Part shown: positions 57,102-64,000 of the stretch, piece after piece
Layout: each line of letters opens with the position of its first letter
How positions within the stretch are numbered: position 1 is the first letter of the stretch
Source: Marinilabiliaceae bacterium
GTDB lineage: Bacteria; Bacteroidota; Bacteroidia; Bacteroidales; Marinilabiliaceae
Assembly: GCA_016933045.1 (NCBI GenBank)
Contig: JAFGBR010000050.1
Coordinates: 417,782 to 481,781 of the forward strand
DNA: 64,000 bases
Reading direction: 5' to 3'
Notes under the pieces: model-generated
Told to the model about the DNA's origin: nothing
The model's database searches: none
What the model saw: the letters and a program-made list of their open reading frames with translations, nothing else
Made by a program: the position numbers and the translations under genes

Positions 57102-58097
57102 ATGAATAATAATAGTAATTGGTTAATAAAAGGATTTGTAGATGAATCAATTGATAAAAACATTGATTTAATCAATGAAATTAATAATATAAAAAGAGAA
57201 AAAAATGCTGTAATAATGGCGCACTATTACCAAAAAGATGAAATTCAGGATATTGCTGATTATATTGGTGATAGTTTAGCTTTAGCTCAATTAGCTGCTA
57301 AAACTAATGCTGATATTATTCTATTGGCAGGTGTTCATTTTATGGGTGAAACGGCTAAAATAATTAGTCCTGATAAGAAAGTTTTAGTACCTGATTTAAA
57401 TGCAGGTTGTTCTTTGGCTGATAGTTGTAAGGCCGATATTTTTAAAAGGTTTTTACATAAATATCCTGATTATAAAGTTATTACTTATGTTAATACTAGT
57501 GCTGACATTAAAGCATTATCTGATGTTGTTGTAACCAGTACAAATGCTAAAGCTATTGTTGATAGTTTTCCTAAGGATGAGAAATTAATTTTTGGACCTG
57601 ATAGAAATTTAGGTAATTATATAAATAGTGTTACTGGTCGGAATATGATATTATGGGATGGAGCATGTCATGTTCATGAAAAATTTTCTTTAGAAAAAAT
57701 AATCGAACTAAAAAAGATTTATCCTGATGCTAAAATTATTGCTCATCCCGAATGTAAAAAAGCATTGTTATTACTTGCAGATCATATCGGAAGTACAGCT
57801 TCTTTATTAAAATATGTTCAAACTGATAATTGTAATACATTTATAGTAGCAACAGAATCAGGAATACTACATCAAATGAAATGTGTTGAGCCTTATAAAC
57901 AGTTTATTCCTGCTCCTCCTAATGATTCAACTTGTGCTTGTAATGATTGTGAGTATATGAAATTAAATACTATAGAAAAAATATATAATACGTTAAAATT
58001 CGAATGGCCTGAAATAGTTATTGATGAGAGTATACGTAAAAAAGCTTTACATCCAATTGAAAAAATGTTAGAGTTGTCAAATAAACTTGGTTTGTAA
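57102..58097 (+). CDS. nadA: Quinolinate synthase
   Basis: This 331-residue NadA has three similar domains and the conserved start NAVIMAHYYQKDEIQDIADYIGDSL. The three 4Fe-4S ligands are in LNAGCSLADSC (about residue 107), WDGACHVHEKF and CACNDCEYM near the C-terminus. It condenses iminoaspartate with dihydroxyacetone phosphate to quinolinate for NAD synthesis. nadB and nadC are not adjacent. It is the first plus-strand gene right of the candidate origin. Its coding strand is visibly T/G-rich compared with plus-strand genes left of 53 kb. Confidence 0.97.
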   Translation: MNNNSNWLIKGFVDESIDKNIDLINEINNIKREKNAVIMAHYYQKDEIQDIADYIGDSLALAQLAAKTNADIILLAGVHFMGETAKIISPDKKVLVPDLNAGCSLADSCKADIFKRFLHKYPDYKVITYVNTSADIKALSDVVVTSTNAKAIVDSFPKDEKLIFGPDRNLGNYINSVTGRNMILWDGACHVHEKFSLEKIIELKKIYPDAKIIAHPECKKALLLLADHIGSTASLLKYVQTDNCNTFIVATESGILHQMKCVEPYKQFIPAPPNDSTCACNDCEYMKLNTIEKIYNTLKFEWPEIVIDESIRKKALHPIEKMLELSNKLGL

Positions 58098-58141
58098 TAT
58101 TTAGATGGCTAATTTCACGATATTAGTAATTAATTAACTAA

Positions 58142-58552
58142 ATGAATAACATAACTAATCATTTAAATGTGTTATTGGTTGAGGATAATGTGTTAAATCA
58201 AAAACTTATTTTTTTGAATTTAAAACGTTTCAACTATAATATTGATATTGCTAATAATGGGAAAGAAGCTTTGGATAAGGTAAAATATAACAGGTATGAT
58301 TTAATAATTATGGATTTAATGATGCCCGTTATGGATGGTTTAGAAGCTTCAGTTAAAATTAGAGAATTTGAAAAAGGTTTAAATCGTCATACAAAAATAA
58401 TAGGTTTAACTGCTAATACTTTTGATGCTGATCGTGAAAAGTGTTTAGCTCATGGTATGGATGAATATATGTCTAAACCATTCGATTTAGATACTTTTAT
58501 GAAGATTATTGAAAATTTAGAGATTATTAAAATAGATGATAGAGGAATTTGA
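58142..58552 (+). CDS. Stand-alone receiver-domain response regulator
   Basis: This 136-residue protein consists of one intact receiver domain. The acidic pair is in VLLVEDN (about residues 13-17), with phosphoacceptor Asp in [13 protein letters not shown] (about residue 60), the Thr in GLTAN and the Lys in YMSKPFD. The MMPVMDG motif and a hydrophobic final helix are typical of receivers cut from hybrid kinases or serving as shuttles. No output domain or cognate kinase is nearby. Its last 17 bases overlap the ruvB start in another frame, so it is translated in tandem with ruvB although no functional link is known. Confidence 0.93.
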   Translation: MNNITNHLNVLLVEDNVLNQKLIFLNLKRFNYNIDIANNGKEALDKVKYNRYDLIIMDLMMPVMDGLEASVKIREFEKGLNRHTKIIGLTANTFDADREKCLAHGMDEYMSKPFDLDTFMKIIENLEIIKIDDRGI

Positions 58553-59567
58553 TATTCGAAATAATGATCGTGAATATGATTATGAAAAGAGTTTAAGACC
58601 TGTATCGTTTATTGATTTTAGTGGACAGAGAAAGGTTGTTGAAAATCTTGAAATTTTTTGTCAGGCAGCAACACTTCGCAATGAAACTCTCGATCATGTA
58701 TTATTGCATGGACCTCCAGGATTGGGTAAAACTACTTTAAGTCAAATAATTGCGCATGAATTACATGTTGGAATAAAAATTACTAGTGGTCCAGTACTTG
58801 ATAAACCTGGAGATTTAGCTGGTATTTTAACTAGTTTGGAAGAAAAAGATGTTTTATTTATAGATGAAATTCATCGTTTAAGTCCTGTTGTAGAGGAATA
58901 TTTATATTCTGCAATGGAGGATTATCGTATAGATATTGTTATTGATAAAGGGCCAGGTGCTAGAAGTATTCAATTGAATATTAATCCATTTACTTTAATA
59001 GGAGCTACGACACGAAGTGGTTTGTTAACTAGTCCATTACGAGCTCGATTTGGTATTAATTGTCATCTTCAGTATTATGATCATGCAGTATTGGAAGGTA
59101 TAATAAGCCGTTCTGCACGATTGTTAAATATTTCAATTAGTGATAAAGCATGTGAATTAATTGCATTACGTAGCAGAGGAACACCAAGAATTGCTAATGC
59201 TTTATTACGCAGGGTTCGTGATTTTGCACAAGTTAAAGGAAGTGGTATTATTGATGAAAGTATAACTATTATTGCACTTGATGCTTTATCAATTGATAAA
59301 TATGGTCTTGATGAAATGGATCATAAAATATTATTGACATTAATAGATAAGTTTAAGGGAGGTCCTGTAGGTATTTCTACTATTTCAACAGCTATTGGCG
59401 AAGATTCTGGTACAATTGAGGAAGTATATGAACCATATTTAATAAAAGAAGGATTTATAAAACGTACACCGCGTGGTAGAGCTGCAACTGAGTTAGCATA
59501 TCAACATCTTAATAGAAAAATTAATTTTACACAACCTGATTTATTTAATTTAGAAGGATTTGAGTAA
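58536..59567 (+). CDS. ruvB: Holliday junction branch-migration helicase RuvB
   Basis: This 343-residue RuvB has the standard three domains. The Walker A motif is [12 protein letters not shown] (about residue 60), Walker [21 protein letters not shown], sensor 1 [19 protein letters not shown] and sensor 2 [19 protein letters not shown]. The C-terminal winged helix is [33 protein letters not shown], spread over about 273-305. It forms the hexameric motor that drives RuvA-bound junctions. ruvA and ruvC are not adjacent, as in many Bacteroidota. The start overlaps the receiver gene by 17 bases; the next gene starts inside its last eight bases. Confidence 0.98.
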   Translation: MIEEFDIRNNDREYDYEKSLRPVSFIDFSGQRKVVENLEIFCQAATLRNETLDHVLLHGPPGLGKTTLSQIIAHELHVGIKITSGPVLDKPGDLAGILTSLEEKDVLFIDEIHRLSPVVEEYLYSAMEDYRIDIVIDKGPGARSIQLNINPFTLIGATTRSGLLTSPLRARFGINCHLQYYDHAVLEGIISRSARLLNISISDKACELIALRSRGTPRIANALLRRVRDFAQVKGSGIIDESITIIALDALSIDKYGLDEMDHKILLTLIDKFKGGPVGISTISTAIGEDSGTIEEVYEPYLIKEGFIKRTPRGRAATELAYQHLNRKINFTQPDLFNLEGFE

Positions 59568-61017
59568 TGTAAAAAAACTAGCTGCAGAAACTATTGTTTA
59601 TGGTGCTAGTACAGTTTTAGGAAAATTATTAAATTGGTTATTATTGCCACTTTATGTTCGTACATTGTCTGTAGAAAATAATGGTTATATAACATATTTA
59701 TATAGTATTATTGGTATTGCACAGGTATTATTAACCTTTGGTTTTGAAACAGGTTTTTTTAGATTTGTTTCAAAAAATACAGTAAAAACAGTTTTTACTA
59801 CACTTTTTTCTTTTCTTTTATTTGCAAGTTTCATTTTTTTGACATTTTCTTTTTTTTATAAAGATGATTTAGCTATTAAATTAGGTATTGTAGGGAAGGA
59901 AAATATTGTATTTATTATTGCTATTTTATTGGTTTTTGATTCCATAATATCAATTCCTTTTGCATTATTGCGTTATTTTGAGAAATCATTAAAATATTCA
60001 TTATTAAGATTTCTTCAAGTAATTGTAACGTGTTTTTTTAATATTTTATTTTTGGTTTATTTTCCTCAATTAGATATTGAATGGATTCAAAAGTTTACAA
60101 TAGATAATGATCTTCGTAATGTATTTATTGCAAATTTAATAGGTTCATTATTTGCATTTATTTTTTTAATCAAATTAATTTTCAACAGTATTGATAAGAT
60201 AAGTTTTACACTTTTTAAAAGAGTTTTTACATATTCTTATCCTATTTGGATTGTTGGAATTTTTGGAATGTTTAATCTTAATGGTGATAAAATTTTATTG
60301 CAAAAATTTTTGAACTCTGATAATGAAATGGAAGTGGTTGGTATTTATGGAGCTAATTTTAAATTGGGTGTATTGATGGCTATTTTTACCCAATCATTTC
60401 GTTTAGCTTTTGAACCTTTTTTCTTTAAAAACAGAGATTTAGGAAATGTATTAAATACTTATAGTTCAATATTAAATTATTTTGTTGCTTTCGGAATGCT
60501 TATATTTTTAGGTGTTTTACTTTATTTACCTATTATAAATATAGTTTTGGTTAAAGAGTATTTTGAAGGAAATAAAATAATACCTTTTGTTTTACTTGGT
60601 CAATTGTTTTTTGGTATCTATTATTCTTTGTCTTTGTGGTATAAGTTATTAGATAAGACTTTTTTTGGAATAATATTTACTGTTATTGGTAGTATAGTTG
60701 GAATTTTAGGTTTTTATTTTTTGATTCCTCTTTTTGGGTATATTGGTGCTGCTATTGCAGGTTTTATATCTTATTTTGTAATGGCTTTATTTTCTTTTTA
60801 TATTGGTCAAAAATATTATAGAGTTCCCTATGATGAAAAACGTATTATAACTTATATTTTATTAGGTATTATACTATATTTAATATCATTAGTGTATAGT
60901 CATTTGAATACTATTTTAGTATTATCTTTAAATACTTTTTTATTTATTTTTTATGCTTTTTTTATAATAAAAAAGGAAAATTTATTATCATTTATATTAA
61001 ATCGAAATGAACGTTAA
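59560..61017 (+). CDS. Polysaccharide/lipid flippase, MOP superfamily
   Basis: This 485-residue membrane protein has about 14 hydrophobic helices. It begins [33 protein letters not shown], the polysaccharide-biosynthesis flippase opening of the MOP (Wzx/MurJ-like) superfamily. The last third has the paired helix pattern of these proteins. It probably flips an undecaprenyl-linked sugar or other glycolipid across the inner membrane. No glycosyltransferase is adjacent. The start is TTG at 59560, inside the final eight bases of ruvB; no ATG gives an intact first helix. Its end overlaps the dUTPase gene by 11 bases, so the chain ruvB-flippase-dut is tightly coupled. Confidence 0.88.
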   Translation: MSNVKKLAAETIVYGASTVLGKLLNWLLLPLYVRTLSVENNGYITYLYSIIGIAQVLLTFGFETGFFRFVSKNTVKTVFTTLFSFLLFASFIFLTFSFFYKDDLAIKLGIVGKENIVFIIAILLVFDSIISIPFALLRYFEKSLKYSLLRFLQVIVTCFFNILFLVYFPQLDIEWIQKFTIDNDLRNVFIANLIGSLFAFIFLIKLIFNSIDKISFTLFKRVFTYSYPIWIVGIFGMFNLNGDKILLQKFLNSDNEMEVVGIYGANFKLGVLMAIFTQSFRLAFEPFFFKNRDLGNVLNTYSSILNYFVAFGMLIFLGVLLYLPIINIVLVKEYFEGNKIIPFVLLGQLFFGIYYSLSLWYKLLDKTFFGIIFTVIGSIVGILGFYFLIPLFGYIGAAIAGFISYFVMALFSFYIGQKYYRVPYDEKRIITYILLGIILYLISLVYSHLNTILVLSLNTFLFIFYAFFIIKKENLLSFILNRNER

Positions 61018-61441
61018 GATTGTAAATAAGAGTAAACATAAGTTACCAAATTATGCAACTAATCATAGTGCAGGATTAGATTTAAGAGCAAATATTAATG
61101 AATCTATACTATTAAAACCATTAGATCGTGCTTTAATACCAACAGGATTATTTATTGAGTTACCTGAAGGTTATGAAGCTCAAATTCGTCCTCGAAGTGG
61201 TTTAGCAGCAAAGCATGGATTAACTGTATTAAATACTCCTGGAACAATTGACGCTGATTATCGTGGTGAAATTAAAGTAATTATTATTAATTTATCAAAT
61301 GATGATTTTACTATTAATGATGGTGAACGTATTTGTCAAATGGTTATTAATAATTACACAAAGGTAAATTTAATAGAAGTAGATATATTAGAAGATTCTG
61401 TTAGAGGAGAAGGTGGATTTGGGCATACTGGGAATAACTAA
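61007..61441 (+). CDS. dut: dUTP diphosphatase
   Basis: This 144-residue trimeric dUTPase has all five family motifs: motif 1 SAGLDLRA, motif 2 [10 protein letters not shown], motif 3 [20 protein letters not shown], motif 4 GERICQMVI and the flexible P-loop-like motif 5 [10 protein letters not shown]. It hydrolyses dUTP to dUMP, keeping uracil out of DNA and supplying dTMP synthesis. The start overlaps the flippase stop region by 11 bases. A hairpin at 61457-61478 may end this transcript before the TPR lipoprotein. Confidence 0.97.
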   Translation: MNVKIVNKSKHKLPNYATNHSAGLDLRANINESILLKPLDRALIPTGLFIELPEGYEAQIRPRSGLAAKHGLTVLNTPGTIDADYRGEIKVIIINLSNDDFTINDGERICQMVINNYTKVNLIEVDILEDSVRGEGGFGHTGNN

Positions 61442-61456
61442 AATTAAAATATGAAT

Positions 61457-61478
61457 AACCATTTTATTTTTAATGGTT
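61457..61478 (+). terminator. Possible weak terminator after dut
   Basis: AACCATT and AATGGTT (61457-61463 and 61472-61478) form a 7-bp stem with an 8-base loop. A T-run follows only after another ten bases (TTTTTT at about 61488). Position between dut and the TPR gene suits a terminator; the sequence is not ideal. Confidence 0.35.
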
Positions 61479-61604
61479 GTTAATAGGTTTTTTATAAGCT
61501 TTATTACAATTATGAAATTTTTTATGAAAATCATTATACTAAAATAGGTGATTATTTATTCATAAAAGATACTCTTAACTAGTATTAAATTAAAATATAA
61601 TCAG

Positions 61605-63347
61605 GTGAAATACTTTATTTCAATATTTTTATTGTTATTTATTTTTTATAGTTGTAAGACTAAAGAGTCATTAGCAATTTCAAAACAATTTGATTATAAA
61701 TCAAAAATTTTAACAGAGGAAGAACAACGTAAATTCGATATTTACTTTTACGAGGCTAGTCGTGAAAAAATGTTAGGAAATATAGATAAATCAGCTTCTC
61801 ATTTATCAGAGTGTTTGCGAATTGATCCTACTTCAAGTGCTACAATGTTTGAATTGGCAAATTTATTTTTATTGGCAAAGAAATATGATAAAGCTCAGGA
61901 GTTACTTGAACAAGCTATAAAATATAATCCCGATAATTATTGGTATCAGGTATTTCTTGCTGATTTATATCAAAATGGGGATGAAGGTTCTAAAGCAATT
62001 AAAATTTATGAAAACCTCATTTCCGGTGATAATGATAATGAAGAATATTTATATATGTTAGCTCAATTATATGCACAAAATAATGAGTATCAGTTATCAA
62101 TAAATACTTATAATAGATTAGAACAGTTAGTAGGAATAACTGATGTAATATCGCTTGACAAAGAGCGATTATATGTTACTCAAGGAAAGAAAAAAAATGC
62201 ATTTAATGAAGTAGAACGTTTAATAAGTAAATATCCATTTGAACCTCTTTATTCGAGTTATAAAGGTGACTTATATTTGTATTATAAAGATTATGAAAAC
62301 GCTTTTAAAACGTATAATAATGTATTTTCTATTGATAGTACTTATGATGTGATTAATTTTTCGCTTTATAACCTTGAAATTGCTCGTAATAATTTATCTT
62401 CTGCAAAAGACTTTTTTTTGAAGGGAATGCATTCAAAATTTGTTTCATTAAATGAAAAAATTGAAAAACTAATTCCTTTTTTAGTTGAAAATGATAAAAA
62501 ATCATTTTTAAATAATAATGATATTGAATCAATATTAATTGATTTAAAAAATGATAATCCTTTTGATTCAAGGGTATATATAGCATATGCTGATTTTCTT
62601 AAAAGTGTAAACAGAAAAGAAGAAGCATTAATTAATTTTAAGAATGCAGTATTAGTTGATGGTGGGAATTCTAAAATTTGGGAGGAAATTTTATTTTTAG
62701 ATATAGAATTGGGAAAATTTGATAATTTAAAAGATGATGCTTCTGAGGCCTTAAAAATATTTAATGATAAGCCAATATTTTATTATTTTTTATCTAATGC
62801 ATTAATACAAGAAAAAAAATATAACGATGCTTTACCTGTATTAAAAAATGGATTGAAATATTTAAAAAATGAAAATAATTTTGCTTCTCAATTTCATGCT
62901 TTAATTGCAGATGTTTATTACGAACTTGATAGTATTGATAATTCATTTATTTATTATGAATCTGCTATTGTTTTAAATGATAAAAATATTGTAGCATTAA
63001 ATAATTATAGTTATTATTTATCAATACAAAATAAAGATCTTGAAAAGGCTGAAAAGATGAGTAGCAGATGTATCGAATTAGAACCTGGTAATCCTACATA
63101 TTTAGACACTTACGCTTGGGTTTTATTTAAACGAAAACGATATTTAGAAGCTAAATTTATTATTGAGCGTGCTTATGATAATGGAGGTAATAATAATAGC
63201 ATTATTGTTGAACATTATGGTGATATAATGTATTTTAATAATGATATTGAAAAAGCTGTTATACTTTGGATAAAATCTAAAGAGATGGGCAATGAATCGA
63301 AAATTATTGATAAAAAAATTGAGTTTAAAAAATATTTTGAAGAATAG
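61605..63347 (+). CDS. TPR-repeat lipoprotein
   Basis: This 580-residue protein has a lipoprotein signal ending FYSC (Cys17) and many tetratricopeptide repeats from about residue 55 to the end. Repeats such as ATMFELANLFLLAKKYDKAQELLEQAIKYNPDNYWYQ (here residues 79-115) and NPTYLDTYAWVLFKRKRYLEAKFIIERAY show the W/L-G-Y-A-F-A-P spacing. TPR lipoproteins act as protein-binding scaffolds in the envelope. It sits between dut and a DUF4292 lipoprotein gene, a conserved order in Bacteroidota that usually continues to an M23/EnvC-type peptidoglycan peptidase. A role in envelope biogenesis is therefore likely. It starts at GTG 61605. Confidence 0.92.
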   Translation: MKYFISIFLLLFIFYSCKTKESLAISKQFDYKSKILTEEEQRKFDIYFYEASREKMLGNIDKSASHLSECLRIDPTSSATMFELANLFLLAKKYDKAQELLEQAIKYNPDNYWYQVFLADLYQNGDEGSKAIKIYENLISGDNDNEEYLYMLAQLYAQNNEYQLSINTYNRLEQLVGITDVISLDKERLYVTQGKKKNAFNEVERLISKYPFEPLYSSYKGDLYLYYKDYENAFKTYNNVFSIDSTYDVINFSLYNLEIARNNLSSAKDFFLKGMHSKFVSLNEKIEKLIPFLVENDKKSFLNNNDIESILIDLKNDNPFDSRVYIAYADFLKSVNRKEEALINFKNAVLVDGGNSKIWEEILFLDIELGKFDNLKDDASEALKIFNDKPIFYYFLSNALIQEKKYNDALPVLKNGLKYLKNENNFASQFHALIADVYYELDSIDNSFIYYESAIVLNDKNIVALNNYSYYLSIQNKDLEKAEKMSSRCIELEPGNPTYLDTYAWVLFKRKRYLEAKFIIERAYDNGGNNNSIIVEHYGDIMYFNNDIEKAVILWIKSKEMGNESKIIDKKIEFKKYFEE

Positions 63348-64000
63348 TGAGTATTAGAATTTTATTATTGTCAATATTTATTTTAAGTCTTAGTAATTGC
63401 AGACCTGTTAAAGATATATTGATTGAAGAGAAAAAGTCTCTAAAAAACATAAGTGATTATAAATTATTAAAAAATATAATTGATTCAAGTTTAAATTATA
63501 ACAATTTATATTTTAAAAAACTAGATGTTAATGCCCAAATAAACGGAAATAGTTTCAATTTTAAAGGAAACTTATGGATAAGTAAAGACTCAGTTATTGT
63601 AGCTTCAGTTATCCCTTTGATGGGTATTGAGATGTATCGTGTACAGTTTTCAGAAGATAAAATTAGAATATTGGACAGAACAAAGCGTAAGGTTATTAAT
63701 ACTGATTATAGTATTTTAAGTAAAATTATACAGTTTGATATTGATTATAATTTACTACAATCAATTTTATCGAATAATATTTTTTGTATTAATGATAATA
63801 GCAATCAAGAATGTTTAAAAAGGTTTAAAAATTATATTGTAAATAATAATTATTCATTTAGAAGTATAAAGGATAGAAAATTAAATAAGCTAGATAAAAA
63901 AGAAAGAAGTGATGATATAATATATCAGGAATTTCAAATTGATGGATTATCATTTAGAGTTAAGCAATCTATTTTACAATTAATTAATTCTGATCAAAAA
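63347..64000 (+). CDS. DUF4292 lipoprotein, cut by the window end
   Basis: An open frame of 218 codons runs to the right edge. It starts at GTG sharing one base with the TPR gene's stop. The N-terminus is a lipoprotein signal (ILLLSIFILSLSNC, Cys18). Residues about 45-115 have the DUF4292 pattern (FKKLDVNAQINGNSFNFKGN, LWISKDSVIVASVIPLMGIEMYRV), related to LolB/LolA-like barrels. It probably handles lipids or lipoproteins at the outer membrane; function is unproven. It overlaps the TPR gene, so the two are translationally coupled. Confidence 0.88.
   Translation, partial: MSIRILLLSIFILSLSNCRPVKDILIEEKKSLKNISDYKLLKNIIDSSLNYNNLYFKKLDVNAQINGNSFNFKGNLWISKDSVIVASVIPLMGIEMYRVQFSEDKIRILDRTKRKVINTDYSILSKIIQFDIDYNLLQSILSNNIFCINDNSNQECLKRFKNYIVNNNYSFRSIKDRKLNKLDKKERSDDIIYQEFQIDGLSFRVKQSILQLINSDQK

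Overview
The window looks like a chromosomal segment of an AT-rich member of the Bacteroidota, probably a marine or gut-type Bacteroidales/Marinilabiliales relative. The evidence is a TonB-dependent receptor with a carboxypeptidase-regulatory N-terminal domain, a PorZ-like type IX secretion component, the F-type ATPase cluster without beta and epsilon, TAnnTTTG-type -7 promoter elements, weak Shine-Dalgarno signals with frequent GTG/TTG starts, and the dut-TPR-DUF4292 gene order. I see no rRNA, tRNA, CRISPR array, insertion sequence or prophage. Nearly all of the sequence is ordinary single-copy chromosomal coding DNA.

Layout. 1-2.2 kb: TonB receptor, cut by the window edge. 2.4-9.8 kb: a cell-envelope glycan block (TraB/GumN protein, GT4 glycosyltransferase, ADP-heptose epimerase HldD, a GT4-GT9 fusion) running into a U32-family/DUF2797 pair. 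9.9-13 kb: beta-phosphoglucomutase and GH65 disaccharide phosphorylase. 13-16.2 kb: YgjP-type metalloprotease, dGTPase and acyltransferase on the minus strand. 16.4-22.2 kb: a five-gene MacB-like tripartite export operon. 22.3-31.2 kb, minus strand: MFS transporter, a degenerate EEP-fold lipoprotein, a large propeller protein, PorZ, RdgB and a double-Usp protein. 31.3-45.6 kb, plus strand: a class III adenylate cyclase fused to an HD domain, bactofilin, a small membrane protein, atpBEFHAG, a 1515-residue GAF/receiver/PEP-synthase-like protein with an atypical LuxR regulator, and NADP glutamate dehydrogenase. 45.7-52.7 kb: MetY, an unknown envelope protein, an OtsA-OtsB fusion and a GH15 hydrolase. 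52.7-56.6 kb, minus strand: HemW, Rrf2, a LutB-like protein and RpiB, with VanZ on the plus strand. 57.1-64 kb, plus strand: NadA, a receiver-only regulator, RuvB, a flippase, dUTPase, a TPR lipoprotein and a DUF4292 lipoprotein (cut).

The most notable large-scale signal is at 53.8-57.1 kb. A perfect 16-bp parS (ParB site) lies just upstream of hemW. The 459-bp AT-rich gap between the divergent rpiB and nadA carries near-consensus DnaA boxes. Plus-strand base composition switches there from A/C-rich to T/G-rich, even within plus-strand genes. Together these point to the chromosome replication origin in that gap.

The best candidate for an undescribed system is the pair at 38.9-44.1 kb. Its first gene has four GAF-like units (one degenerate), one degenerate and one intact receiver, and a pyruvate/PEP-binding ATP-grasp domain without a visible phosphohistidine swivel domain. 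Its second gene is a LuxR-type regulator whose receiver has lost its phosphoacceptor Asp.
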